Positions 17,980-26,994 of a stretch of 64,000 nt of DNA are shown one piece after another. A program made the position numbers and the translations under genes. How positions within the stretch are numbered: position 1 is the stretch's first letter; each line of letters starts with the position of its first letter. The stretch is from Methylotenera sp. Its GTDB lineage: Bacteria; Pseudomonadota; Gammaproteobacteria; Burkholderiales; Methylophilaceae. The stretch is taken from positions 124,001 to 188,000 of the forward strand of contig NZ_JAQSDZ010000001.1 of assembly GCF_029946165.1 (NCBI RefSeq). Reading direction: 5' to 3'. Under the pieces are notes generated by a model. It saw nothing but the letters and a program-made list of their open reading frames with translations. It searched no databases and was not told the DNA's origin.

Positions 17980-18477
17980 GTGAGTCGCGGCTTTGTCAAA
18001 GAAGATGATTTAGAAAGAGCTGGCACTGATTTACCTGAACGTCGGGTAAGTGAGTTTCCAAACTATGTCACCCAATTTGGTTTAGCGCAATTACAAAATC
18101 AAGCTAATGCTTTAGAACAGCAACAACAAGCGCTATTACCGAATAAAGATGACCCTGTCACACAACAAACTTTAGCGCCTTTAAGACGAGATTTGCGTTA
18201 TTTAGAAACACGTTTGGAAAGCGTGATTTTAATCGACCCAGCAACACAAGCCAAAGATGTCGTTTTATTTGGTGCTACGGTGAATGTTGAAGATGAAGAA
18301 GGTAATTCTCACCAGTTCACCATCGTAGGCGAAGACGAAGCGGATATCTCGTTAAATAAAGTCAGTTGGGTTTCTCCAATTGCAAAGGCACTCATTGGGC
18401 ATAAAGTTGGTGAAACGGTAAGTTGGCAACGCCCTGCTGGTAATTTAGGTCTAGAAATTCTAGCCATACATTACTAA
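17980..18477 (+). CDS. GreA/GreB-family transcription factor lacking the usual acidic tip
   Basis: 165 residues from GTG at 17980, one base after the guaA stop; the GGGAATAA just before it serves as ribosome site. The frame is open upstream inside guaA, but VSRGFVKEDDLERAG is the natural start. The C-terminal FKBP-like Gre domain is clear (VLFGATVNVEDEEGN, TIVGEDEAD, WVSPIAKALIGHKVGETV, WQRPAG). The N-terminal coiled coil is present (LAQLQNQANALEQQQQALLP), but the GreA/GreB tip with its conserved Asp and Glu (GDRSENADY type) is replaced by NKDDPVTQQT. It may bind the RNA polymerase secondary channel without promoting transcript cleavage. Co-transcribed with guaA. Confidence 0.85.
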   Translation: MSRGFVKEDDLERAGTDLPERRVSEFPNYVTQFGLAQLQNQANALEQQQQALLPNKDDPVTQQTLAPLRRDLRYLETRLESVILIDPATQAKDVVLFGATVNVEDEEGNSHQFTIVGEDEADISLNKVSWVSPIAKALIGHKVGETVSWQRPAGNLGLEILAIHY

Positions 18478-18501
18478 ATCTCTTTAATGAAAGAATATTA
18501 A

Positions 18502-19104
18502 ATGAACGTGAATACCGCGATTGAAACACGTCGCTCAGTTAAGAGTTTTGACCCGCACCACAAAATGACGCAAACTGAAATTGATCAGTTAATGTCTTTA
18601 GCGATGCTGTCACCAACAGCGTTTAATATTCAAAACTGGCGCTTTGTATTAGTCACAGATGCTGTATTGCGCCACCAAATTCGTGCAGTAAGTTGGAATC
18701 AAGCGCAAGTTGAAGAGGCTTCTTTGCTGATTGTATTAACGGCTGATTTAAAAGCATGGGAAAAACAACCTGAACGCTATTGGAAGAATGCGCCTAAAGC
18801 GGCTTCTGACATTTTAGTACCAATGATTGGTCATTATTACGCAAATAACGAACAACTTCAGCGTGATGAAGGTATGCGCTCTTGTGGCATGGCGGCGATG
18901 ACGATTATGCTTGCGGCAAAAGAAATGGGCTATGACACCTGCCCTATGGATGGTTTTGACTTTGATGCAGTAGGTAAATTACTTAACCTTCCAATCGACC
19001 ATACAGTAACCATGTTCGTGGTTGTAGGCAAGCCGTTAAAAGAAGCGCAGCCACGTGGCGGTCAATTAGCCATGAATGAAATCGTCATTAGCAATACATT
19101 TTAG
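18502..19104 (+). CDS. Nitroreductase-family flavoprotein
   Basis: 200 residues of the FMN-dependent nitroreductase fold. The N-terminus AIETRRSVKSFDPHHKMTQ carries the Arg residues that contact FMN phosphate. SPTAFNIQNWRFVLV and MAAMTIMLAAKEMGYDTCPM are the other two typical blocks, and the end (FVVVGKPLKEAQPRGGQ) is intact. These enzymes reduce nitro compounds, quinones or enones with NAD(P)H; the natural substrate is unknown. It follows the Gre-like gene by 24 bases. Confidence 0.88.
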   Translation: MNVNTAIETRRSVKSFDPHHKMTQTEIDQLMSLAMLSPTAFNIQNWRFVLVTDAVLRHQIRAVSWNQAQVEEASLLIVLTADLKAWEKQPERYWKNAPKAASDILVPMIGHYYANNEQLQRDEGMRSCGMAAMTIMLAAKEMGYDTCPMDGFDFDAVGKLLNLPIDHTVTMFVVVGKPLKEAQPRGGQLAMNEIVISNTF

Positions 19105-19161
19105 TTTTAATATCTATACTTTAAAAATACACTTTTAAGAAATACACTTAAGGATTCAACC

Positions 19162-20757
19162 GTGTTAATTAGCAACAATATCACCGTGCAGTTTGGCGCA
19201 AAGCCGCTTTTTGAGAACGTTTCCGTTAAATTTGGCGACAATAACCGCTATGGTTTAATTGGTGCTAATGGTTGCGGAAAATCGACCTACATGAAAGTTC
19301 TGGCTGGCGTTTTAACGCCTAGCGCTGGCAATATCTCAATTGATAGCCATGAACGCATGGCGTTTTTGAAACAAGACCAATTTGCTTACGAGGATCAACG
19401 CGTACTTGATGTCGTGATGATGGGTCATGAGCAAATGTGGAATGCCAATGTAGAGAAAAATGCCATCTACGCAAACTTAGAGGCAACAGAAGACGACTAC
19501 ATGCGTGCCGCTGAGTTAGAAGGCGTATTTGCTGAGTTTGATGGTTACACGGCTGAGGCACGTGCTGGCGAGTTGTTAATGGGCGTGGGTATTCCTATTG
19601 AGCAGCATAATGGCTTAATGAGCTCAGTTGCACCAGGTTGGAAATTACGCGTATTGCTTGTGCAAGCACTGTTTTCTAACCCAGACATTTTGCTATTGGA
19701 TGAGCCAACCAACAACTTAGACATTAACACCATTCGCTGGTTAGAAGATGTGCTGAACAATCGTGATTGCACCATGGTCATTATTTCGCATGACCGTCAC
19801 TTTTTAAACCAAGTATGTACGCATACTTGCGATATGGATTACGGCAAAATTTCGATGTATCCAGGTAATTATGATGATTACATGGAAGCTAGCACTGCAG
19901 CTCGCGCACAGGCTGCCAAAGATAATGATAAAGCTAAACAGATGGTGGCTGATTTACAAGACTTTGTACGCCGCTTCTCTGCCAATGCCTCTAAAGCTAA
20001 GCAAGCAACAAGCCGTGCTAAGAAAATCGACAAAATTAAGATTGAAGAATTCAAACCTTCAAGCCGTCAATATCCATTTATTCGCTTTGAATATGATGAA
20101 CGTGAAAAACTTTACCGCAATGCAGTTGAGTTGAAGAAACTCAGCCACGGCTTTGACAAACCATTATTTAACGATGTAGATATGATGTTTGAAGCTGGTG
20201 AGAAAGTCGCGATTATTGGTGAAAACGGTATTGGTAAAACAACTTTCTTACGTTGTTTAGCGGGTGATTTGCAGCCTAAATTTGGTGAAGTGAAATGGGC
20301 AGAGAAAGCCAATATCGGCTACTTTGCGCAAGATCACGAATACGAGTTTGAAGATGGCGAAGACTTGTTTGAATGGATGACAAAGTTCAGACAAACTGGC
20401 GACGACGACCAAGTGGTTCGCAGCATGTTAGGCCGCTTGCTATTTGGTGGCGATGACACTAAAAAGTCAGTCAAAGTACTCTCTGGTGGCGAAAAAGGCC
20501 GTATGCTTTACGGCAAAATGATGCTGGCTAGAACTAATGTCATGCTAATGGATGAGCCAACTAACCATATGGACATGGAATCTATCGAAGCATTAAATAC
20601 GGCTTTAGATAAATACAAAGGCACGCTATTCTTTGTTAGCCATGACCGCGAATTTGTAAGCTCTATCGCTACTCGCATCATCGAAATTAAAGCGGATGGC
20701 ATTGTAGACTTTACTGGTAATTACGAAGATTACTTGGCGAGTCAAGGCGTAGAGTAG
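19162..20757 (+). CDS. ybiT: ABC-F family ATPase YbiT
   Basis: 531 residues with two ABC ATPase domains and no membrane segment. It starts with GTG. The N-terminus [20 protein letters not shown] and the first-domain signature region [20 protein letters not shown] are typical of YbiT. Walker [10 protein letters not shown] and GENGIGKTT. Walker [12 protein letters not shown] and [11 protein letters not shown]. The inter-domain linker is basic (about 240-300). ABC-F proteins act on the ribosome, probably relieving stalls or translating under stress. The substrate specificity of YbiT is not settled. Confidence 0.93.
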   Translation: MLISNNITVQFGAKPLFENVSVKFGDNNRYGLIGANGCGKSTYMKVLAGVLTPSAGNISIDSHERMAFLKQDQFAYEDQRVLDVVMMGHEQMWNANVEKNAIYANLEATEDDYMRAAELEGVFAEFDGYTAEARAGELLMGVGIPIEQHNGLMSSVAPGWKLRVLLVQALFSNPDILLLDEPTNNLDINTIRWLEDVLNNRDCTMVIISHDRHFLNQVCTHTCDMDYGKISMYPGNYDDYMEASTAARAQAAKDNDKAKQMVADLQDFVRRFSANASKAKQATSRAKKIDKIKIEEFKPSSRQYPFIRFEYDEREKLYRNAVELKKLSHGFDKPLFNDVDMMFEAGEKVAIIGENGIGKTTFLRCLAGDLQPKFGEVKWAEKANIGYFAQDHEYEFEDGEDLFEWMTKFRQTGDDDQVVRSMLGRLLFGGDDTKKSVKVLSGGEKGRMLYGKMMLARTNVMLMDEPTNHMDMESIEALNTALDKYKGTLFFVSHDREFVSSIATRIIEIKADGIVDFTGNYEDYLASQGVE

Positions 20758-20801
20758 CGCCTAATCTCCTAATCACAACGCTCTGGGTAATCTGGCTCGT
20801 T

Positions 20802-21026
20802 GTGATTTGGTTTTTATCATTTGTAGCGCATGCAATCGCGTTTAAAAATGGTGGAGTTGAATCCCTAGCCATTCTGCTAGGAATTTTTTGGCTGATTTAT
20901 ATGTCTGGCTTATGGTTTGAGCAATCACGCATTAATGACACCGCTTGGGCAATGCTACTCGGCTATGCAATTGGTTGCATACGCTTGCTAGACATGATTC
21001 CGAATCAAAAGGAATACGCGCACTAG
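20802..21026 (+). CDS. Small hydrophobic membrane protein (74 aa)
   Basis: Starts at the only usable codon (GTG 20802). Two or three hydrophobic segments are visible: VIWFLSFVAHAIAF, ESLAILLGIFWLIYMSGLWF and TAWAMLLGYAIGCIRLL. Upstream in-frame sequence is also hydrophobic (LITTLWVIWLV), so the real start may be earlier or non-standard. Not recognised. Its stop touches the next small ORF. Confidence 0.45.
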   Translation: MIWFLSFVAHAIAFKNGGVESLAILLGIFWLIYMSGLWFEQSRINDTAWAMLLGYAIGCIRLLDMIPNQKEYAH

Positions 21027-21167
21027 TTGCGATTAATTCCTAAAAGCATTATTGGAATAGTAGCGCTCGCTTTTATTCTAATCTTTATTGGCGTGTTACC
21101 CTTAATTGCCAAAAACATCATCGTATCTCACAAAGCTAAAAATCGAGTTTTGGGTCGTGATACTTAA
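21027..21167 (+). CDS. Small single-span membrane protein (46 aa)
   Basis: TTG at 21027 follows the previous stop with no gap, and AAAGGA lies 14-19 bases upstream. The product has one strong membrane segment (IIGIVALAFILIFIGVLPLI) and a basic tail (HKAKNRVLGRDT), suggesting an N-out/C-in anchor. Not recognised. Support comes from the coupling and the clean hydrophobic segment. Confidence 0.4.
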   Translation: MRLIPKSIIGIVALAFILIFIGVLPLIAKNIIVSHKAKNRVLGRDT

Positions 21168-21333
21168 CTGAAATTTAACCAGTTAATCATAGACTAAACT
21201 CACTAAGCAATAACCATTTAAATATTAAGGCTATTTGATCTGCATCAATACCAGCAGAATCCTTGAGGCGCATATTAACAGCAAGAAGCTAATCAATTTA
21301 GCTTTGTTAATTACAACCGAAAGGATATTCGTC

Positions 21334-21501
21334 ATGCAGTTGCTTATCAATCTTTTTTCTACCGACTATGGTCTGCAAAGCATTGCCGTTATTGTGTTTA
21401 TTTTAGGAATGTTTGTTTGGTTTGGTTTGTATTTCAAACGTCATATTGATGAAGACACTAAAAAAGCTAAAGCCAGTGAGAAATTGGCCAGTGAGAAATA
21501 G
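21334..21501 (+). CDS. DUF3149-like small membrane protein (55 aa)
   Basis: The ATG at 21334 with RBS AAAGGAT is preferred over an open frame that runs 33 codons further up. The pattern MQLLINLFSTDYGLQSIAVI followed by VFILGMFVWFGLYFKRHIDE resembles DUF3149: a short N-terminal amphipathic stretch, one membrane span and a charged tail ending in a duplicated ASEKLASEK. Function unknown. It is followed by a hairpin. Confidence 0.7.
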   Translation: MQLLINLFSTDYGLQSIAVIVFILGMFVWFGLYFKRHIDEDTKKAKASEKLASEK

Positions 21502-21524
21502 TAAGTACAGTAAATAATAATCTA

Positions 21525-21547
21525 TGAAGCCATATTTGGTGGCTTCA
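21525..21547 (+). terminator. Probable terminator after the DUF3149-like gene
   Basis: TGAAGCCA (21525-21532) and TGGCTTCA (21540-21547) form an 8-bp perfect stem with a 7-base loop. The following AAATTATTT is only weakly T-rich, so termination strength is uncertain. Confidence 0.5.
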
Positions 21548-21969
21548 AATTATTTAGTGTTTTCTAAGTATAGAGCCTAACATTCTGCCCCCTCATAAAC
21601 ATTTAACATGCAGCTAAATGTTTAGGACAACCTAACTTTGTTATAGTAAAACTCAATAACAACTAGGTTATTGCATCCCTCTGCAAAATTAGCCACATTT
21701 TGACTTATAGCGGCATATATGACACTATCTGTGAATCGCATTTTCGTAAAAATTTACAAAAATGTAACATTCAAACGATAAAATATTACCATTAATTAAA
21801 TCGACCACCATCTTTCAGCTTGATAGAATATAGCTTAATCGTTGGGTAATTGATTTAAATATATCATGTGAAAATTTCAGAATGGATTTGTCATAATCAA
21901 GCTAACTTTCCGTACAATAGCGTATAGCAGTCAGAAACATTCTAAGACTTCAATTTTGGTCGCTGCATC
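21548..21969. promoter_or_regulatory. Control region upstream of the redox cluster
   Basis: No gene seen in 420 bases. It holds a perfect 10-bp inverted repeat, TAAACATTTA (21596-21605) and TAAATGTTTA (21615-21624), which might be an operator. A candidate promoter is TTGTCA (21888-21893) and TACAAT (21913-21918) with a long 19-base spacer, 52 bases before the ATG. AT-rich palindrome-like sequence lies near 21740-21770. None of these are proven. Confidence 0.35.
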
Positions 21970-24471
21970 ATGTCAAAAAACGTAATTAGCAAGCAAGCCC
22001 CAATGTTAGAACATTTCAATACCATTATTATTGGTTCAGGCCCAAGCGGTTTATCCGCGGCTGTGCGCGCTACTGAGCAGAAATTATCTTACTTACTGCT
22101 TGAAGCCGAGCAAGAACCCGCTAGCACTATTCGCAGTTATCTACGCGGCAAACTCGTTATGTCAGAGCCGCGCGCCCTTCCTATTCGCAGCCCCTTACCT
22201 TTTACCGCATCTTTACGCGAAGTTGTGCTCCACACTTGGGAAAGGACGATTATTGATTACAACTTGAATATTCGTTACGGTTCAAAAGTGATAGGTATAC
22301 ACCGCCGCGAAAAATGGTTGGAATTAGAGTTAGCGGATGGCAGCCAAATCACCGCAGATCATGTGGTGCTGGCCATTGGTGTTCAAGGCAATTTACGTCA
22401 GTTAGAGATTCCTGGTGGCGATGTACCGCAAGTACAGTATCAATTAGATGATCCTCAAGCTTATCAGGATGAAACCATTATAGTCATTGGTGGTGGTGAT
22501 AGCGGCGTGGAAAATGCGCTCGCGCTCACTGGGCGCAACCAAATTATTATTCTTAATCGTGCAGATGACTTTAGCAATTGTAAGGAAAGCAACCTTACTC
22601 AATTGACAGAGGCACGAAAAAGAGGTGCTTTAGATTGGTTGCTAGAAACAAGACCTCAAGCAATTGAAGTAAATACTCAAGGTGAGTTCCCTATCACGGT
22701 GATAGCGAATACCCCAAATGGCATTGAGCGCATTCCATGCCATCGCGTGATTGCGCGACTTGGCGCCCTGCCCTCACGGCCGCTGCTTGAAGGCTTTGGC
22801 GTAGGTTTTCCAACAGATGACTATGCCGCGCTACCTTCATTATCTTCACATTATGAGTCTAGCGTGCCTGGACTTTATATCATTGGTGCACTGGCTGGTT
22901 ATCCGTTAATCAAACAAGGGATTAATCAAGGCTATGAAGTCATTGAGTACATTTTAGGCAACCCAGTAGAACCTGCTGATACAGCCTTATTGCGTGATAA
23001 ATTCGCAAGCTTTTGCAATGACCGTGGCGTAGATGATGTGTTGGAAAAAATACGCAAAAGCGTGCCCTTGCTGAAAATGCTAACGACCTTGCAGCTACGT
23101 GAGTTAGTGTTGCAAAGTAACATCTTGCAGCCCGAGCCTGGTGACATTATCTTTAAACGCAATGATTACAGCACCACCTTTTTCTTTATCGTCGAAGGTG
23201 AGTTAGATGTATTAATTGATGAAGCTGATAAACCAGACGCTAAACTTAAAGCGGGTCAATTCTTTGGTGAAATGGCGCTTGTGTCAGGTCGCCGTAGAGC
23301 CGGCACGGTTCGCGCCAATACAAAATGCGTGCTGATTGAAACGCCTAGACGCGTGATGCAAAAACTTGTTGATTCAGTGCAGTCCATGCGCCGCGTACTC
23401 AATGAAGTGGCCATTAAGTGGGTAGTACACGTATGTATTGGCCTAACGCTAAGTGAAGAGGACTTGAATGATTTAGCTACTCATGCTACGCCTAAAAGCT
23501 TTGCCGCTGGTGAGGAGTTGTTCCATGAAGGCGATCAGGCGGATGGCTTATATTTGATTCAAAGTGGCTCAGTTACAGTTTCGCGCATCATTGGTGGTCG
23601 TGAGGTCGTGCTGTATTACGTCGCGGCAGGCAACTATGTGGGTGAATGGTCTCTGGTCTCTGGAGAACCCCGCTATGCGACCGTACGAGCAGCCGTTGCT
23701 ACCGAAGCCGTTTTGATTGATGCGAGCAGAATGAGTGATATTATCGCGCGCAATCCAGAAATTCGTAGTGAGTTAGATGCGCGCTATCTTAAACATTTAC
23801 AAGATCAGGAAAAACGTCAGCAAATTGAAACGACAGATCATCCAAGTGCGTTAAGCAATCAATCTACACCTTCAAATCTTATCTCATTCCTGATTCAACA
23901 AGGTGTAGGCGAGGCTACTGATGTACTGTTAATTGACGAGTCACTATGTGTGCGCTGCAACTACTGTGAAGACGCTTGCGCGGATACTCATGGTGGAGCA
24001 ACAAGATTAGACCGCGATGCAGGGCCTATTTTTGCAAACATTCGCGTGCCGACTTCATGTCGCCACTGTGAGCACCCACACTGTATGAAAGATTGTCCGC
24101 CTGATGCGATTCACCGCGCACCGCATGGCGAAGTTTACATTGATGACAGCTGTATCGGCTGCGGCAATTGCCAACAAAATTGTCCGTATGATGTTATTCA
24201 GATGGCTGTGATACAAGACCAGCCGGAACGTAGTATCTGGCAAATTTTGCTGGGCATTCACCCTAAAGCCGTACCCATTGTTGGCGGTTCAAAAGTGGCA
24301 GTTAAATGCGATATGTGCAAAGACATTAAAGAGGGGCCTGTGTGTGTACGTGCCTGCCCAGTTGGCGCGGCCTTGCGAGTTAACCCAGAAGAGTTACTCA
24401 ACTATGCAGGCGGTTCTAATAGTGACAGCATTACAAACGAAGTCTTTTTAACTGAATCTGACGGAAATTAG
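21970..24471 (+). CDS. FAD/NAD(P) oxidoreductase with two cyclic-nucleotide-binding domains and four [4Fe-4S] clusters
   Basis: 833 residues in three blocks. Residues 15-325 are a thioredoxin-reductase/YpdA-like flavoprotein with two dinucleotide folds (IIIGSGPSGLSAA; IVIGGGDSGVENA). Two cNMP-binding domains follow (about 355-470 and 485-610; motifs FFGEMALVSGRRRAGTVR and VGEWSLVSGEPRYATVR). Residues 655-800 form a ferredoxin of the DMSO-reductase beta-subunit type with four cysteine groups (CVRCNYCEDAC, CRHCEHPHC, CIGCGNCQQNCP, CDMCK...CVRACP). No signal peptide or membrane span, so it is cytoplasmic. It probably takes electrons from NAD(P)H through FAD to the Fe-S clusters, with activity tuned by cyclic nucleotides, and passes them to the membrane protein encoded next. 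Confidence 0.88.
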   Translation: MSKNVISKQAPMLEHFNTIIIGSGPSGLSAAVRATEQKLSYLLLEAEQEPASTIRSYLRGKLVMSEPRALPIRSPLPFTASLREVVLHTWERTIIDYNLNIRYGSKVIGIHRREKWLELELADGSQITADHVVLAIGVQGNLRQLEIPGGDVPQVQYQLDDPQAYQDETIIVIGGGDSGVENALALTGRNQIIILNRADDFSNCKESNLTQLTEARKRGALDWLLETRPQAIEVNTQGEFPITVIANTPNGIERIPCHRVIARLGALPSRPLLEGFGVGFPTDDYAALPSLSSHYESSVPGLYIIGALAGYPLIKQGINQGYEVIEYILGNPVEPADTALLRDKFASFCNDRGVDDVLEKIRKSVPLLKMLTTLQLRELVLQSNILQPEPGDIIFKRNDYSTTFFFIVEGELDVLIDEADKPDAKLKAGQFFGEMALVSGRRRAGTVRANTKCVLIETPRRVMQKLVDSVQSMRRVLNEVAIKWVVHVCIGLTLSEEDLNDLATHATPKSFAAGEELFHEGDQADGLYLIQSGSVTVSRIIGGREVVLYYVAAGNYVGEWSLVSGEPRYATVRAAVATEAVLIDASRMSDIIARNPEIRSELDARYLKHLQDQEKRQQIETTDHPSALSNQSTPSNLISFLIQQGVGEATDVLLIDESLCVRCNYCEDACADTHGGATRLDRDAGPIFANIRVPTSCRHCEHPHCMKDCPPDAIHRAPHGEVYIDDSCIGCGNCQQNCPYDVIQMAVIQDQPERSIWQILLGIHPKAVPIVGGSKVAVKCDMCKDIKEGPVCVRACPVGAALRVNPEELLNYAGGSNSDSITNEVFLTESDGN

Positions 24472-24480
24472 AGAAATTTC

Positions 24481-25311
24481 ATGCAACGCGGCAATATATT
24501 CGACTACAAAAACTATCGTTACTTCAAACTAGCCATCGTCGTCATTGCTATTGCCTTTAGTGCATTTATGCTATTTGAACCTGCAGTTGGTTACTATGGT
24601 GGAAGCTGGTTAGGCTATGGTCTAGGCACAGTTTCAGCCGCTTTGGTGTTTTGGATGGCATGGTATGGCGTGCGCAAGCGTCGTTATCGAAGTAGCGGCT
24701 CAACACAAGGATGGTTATCCGCGCATATTTATCTAGGTACAGCACTCACAGTTACAGCCACACTTCATAGTGGCTTTCATTTTGGTATTAATATCCACAG
24801 TCTCACTTACGGCTTATTGATTATTGTCGTAGTCAGCGGATTTTTCGGTAATTATGCCTATATGATTTACCCTCGGCTTATGACCGAAAACATGGGTGAA
24901 GATAGCTTGGATGGTCTGTTATTGAGAATTGCAGAAACAGATAAGCTGGCTCGTCAGATTGCTTTAATCATGCCAGATGATATCAACTTCACGGTAGATC
25001 GCGCATGCAGAGAAACCTATATAGGCACGGGGCTAATTGAACAATTAAGAGGTTATCAACCAGATTGCCCGACTGCTGTTGCTGTAGCGAAGCTCACAAT
25101 ACTAGGTAATCATTTAACTGGAGAGCAGCGTAAGTTGTATCGCGAACTATACTCCATAATGGTCCGGCGCCAGTCTTTAGTCAAACGTGCTAGACAAGAT
25201 TTAATGTACCGTGCCAGACTTGGCTTTTGGCTTTACTTTCACACACCTTTTGCAGTGGCCTTATTAGCTGCAATGGTAGTGCATATTGTTGCCGTATTTC
25301 TTTATTGGTAA
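24481..25311 (+). CDS. Membrane cytochrome b-like protein with paired H-x13-H motifs
   Basis: 276 residues with about five membrane spans (near 17-35, 45-63, 80-100, 107-128, 247-275) and a soluble loop of about 115 residues. His82 and His96 (H-x13-H) lie in span 3, and His254 and His268 (also H-x13-H) in the last span. This is the spacing known for the two stacked b hemes of ferric reductases and NADPH oxidases. No flavin domain is attached. I infer a two-heme electron conduit across the inner membrane between the cytoplasmic Fe-S flavoprotein and the periplasmic multiheme protein. The gene is nine bases from the first and three bases from the third. Confidence 0.8.
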   Translation: MQRGNIFDYKNYRYFKLAIVVIAIAFSAFMLFEPAVGYYGGSWLGYGLGTVSAALVFWMAWYGVRKRRYRSSGSTQGWLSAHIYLGTALTVTATLHSGFHFGINIHSLTYGLLIIVVVSGFFGNYAYMIYPRLMTENMGEDSLDGLLLRIAETDKLARQIALIMPDDINFTVDRACRETYIGTGLIEQLRGYQPDCPTAVAVAKLTILGNHLTGEQRKLYRELYSIMVRRQSLVKRARQDLMYRARLGFWLYFHTPFAVALLAAMVVHIVAVFLYW

Positions 25312-25314
25312 GTC

Positions 25315-26952
25315 ATGATTAATTGCCTTTTAATCAAAATTTCACTTAATAAGCGCGGCATGCCCGTGCGTAGCTATCGCACGCTAACAGCAGAAGAGTT
25401 ATCTATTGGACGAGGCGCTGAATGCAACATTCATTTACTCGATCCTCGTATTTCTATGCATCATGCCGTCATCAAGCGCTTAGATGATGGCCAGCTGCAT
25501 TTGGTCTCAGTCAATGGTGAGCTTGAAGTTGATGGTGCTATTTTACAAAATACCGCCCTTACTCATGGTACTCAAGTCATGATTGGCCCATTCCAGTTAA
25601 AGGTCGAACCTGCGCCACCAGATGTGAATATTGCGGTGTCATTAACATTAGTACATTTATTACCAGATGACTTCCAAAACTTAAAAGCACGCACGCACGA
25701 ACCGCTTAGAGGCGCATCTATCTTTAAAAAAAGATTAGCGATATCGTTAGTGGCTTTTATTGCACTTATATTTCTGGTGTTACCATTAGCGCAGAATCTC
25801 ATTCCTAATCTCCATGCCACCATGGCAAAGCTACCTTTAGGATTTGACCGTTTATGGAGCCCTGGGCATATTTCCAACTCTCATTTGCACTTTGGCTCAC
25901 AATGTTTTAATTGCCATGAGGTACTCACTCAACAAGTGAGCGATCAAGCCTGCATTAAATGCCATCTCAACGTTGCACCTCATATTGCTGACCCCAAACT
26001 GCAAGAGAAAGTGTTTAACCACAATAAATTGTTTATGGATGGTATACGCTGTGCTGAATGTCACCGAGAGCACAAGTCTCCGTTTCCACTGGCGCGACAA
26101 GATAACAGCACCTGTGTAAAGTGTCATGGCAATATTAAATCTGTGGATAAATCGTCAAAGCTACCTAATATCCATGACTTTAATCGTGATCATCCTGCGT
26201 TTAAACTCACGTTTTTAACAGGTGACTTAGAGAAGAAAATCGAGCGCATTCCACAAACAGATAAAGCACGATTAGTCGAGAAATCAGGCATCAAGTTTCC
26301 GCATTCTCAGCATTTTGGTAAAGTACAAGGTCCAAATGGCATTTGGGATATACGCGAAATGACTTGTACTAATTGCCATCAGCAAGAAGGCAAGGAAATG
26401 CGCTTTAAACCAGTTTCCTATAATCGCGACTGCGTGACGTGTCATGCCAATCAGCTGACAATGGGGCCTCCAGAGACGCTCATCACTGTACCGCATGGCT
26501 CAGAACAAAATGTAATGAATACCCTAAAGGTTCAAGCACCAAAACAACTTGCGCATTATTCAGAATCATTAAGAACCGATGGTTGCGCCTATTGCCATGA
26601 AATTAATGACTTTAAGGCTAAAACTAAAACTCAAGTAAAAGTTGACTCCAAAGGTAAGGCAAATCCCGATGATGACTTGCCTTGGCATGTGGCACCGTTA
26701 AATATCAACCAAGATTGGTTTAGCAAGGCACGCTTTAATCACGCTTCACACCAAACTCAAAAATGCCAGTCTTGCCATGCCGTAGAAGAGTCTGAATCCA
26801 GTGCAGATGTCGCAATGCCTGACCGCCAATCATGCTTACGCTGTCATTCTGGCAATAGCCCAAAACCTAAACGCATTGCGAGTAGTTGTATGTCGTGCCA
26901 TGACTTTCACGACTCACATGTGATGCATGAAGCTTTAGCAGAATCAAAGTAA
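25315..26952 (+). CDS. FHA domain fused to a membrane-anchored decaheme cytochrome c
   Basis: 545 residues. Residues 15-100 are an FHA phosphothreonine-binding domain (LSIGRGAECNIHLLDPRISM: Gly-Arg and Arg-Ile-Ser present; VNG loop). One membrane span lies at about 142-162 (ISLVAFIALIFLVLPLAQ). The remainder has ten CXXCH heme-binding motifs (CFNCH, CIKCH, CAECH, CVKCH, CTNCH, CVTCH, CAYCH, CQSCH, CLRCH, CMSCH) and many extra His residues for the sixth ligand. The FHA domain would be cytoplasmic and the hemes periplasmic, so the protein could relay a kinase signal to an electron carrier. A terminator follows. Confidence 0.88.
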   Translation: MINCLLIKISLNKRGMPVRSYRTLTAEELSIGRGAECNIHLLDPRISMHHAVIKRLDDGQLHLVSVNGELEVDGAILQNTALTHGTQVMIGPFQLKVEPAPPDVNIAVSLTLVHLLPDDFQNLKARTHEPLRGASIFKKRLAISLVAFIALIFLVLPLAQNLIPNLHATMAKLPLGFDRLWSPGHISNSHLHFGSQCFNCHEVLTQQVSDQACIKCHLNVAPHIADPKLQEKVFNHNKLFMDGIRCAECHREHKSPFPLARQDNSTCVKCHGNIKSVDKSSKLPNIHDFNRDHPAFKLTFLTGDLEKKIERIPQTDKARLVEKSGIKFPHSQHFGKVQGPNGIWDIREMTCTNCHQQEGKEMRFKPVSYNRDCVTCHANQLTMGPPETLITVPHGSEQNVMNTLKVQAPKQLAHYSESLRTDGCAYCHEINDFKAKTKTQVKVDSKGKANPDDDLPWHVAPLNINQDWFSKARFNHASHQTQKCQSCHAVEESESSADVAMPDRQSCLRCHSGNSPKPKRIASSCMSCHDFHDSHVMHEALAESK

Positions 26953-26994
26953 CTCAGTAACCTAATATAGAATTCAACCGATAAATTAAGATAA

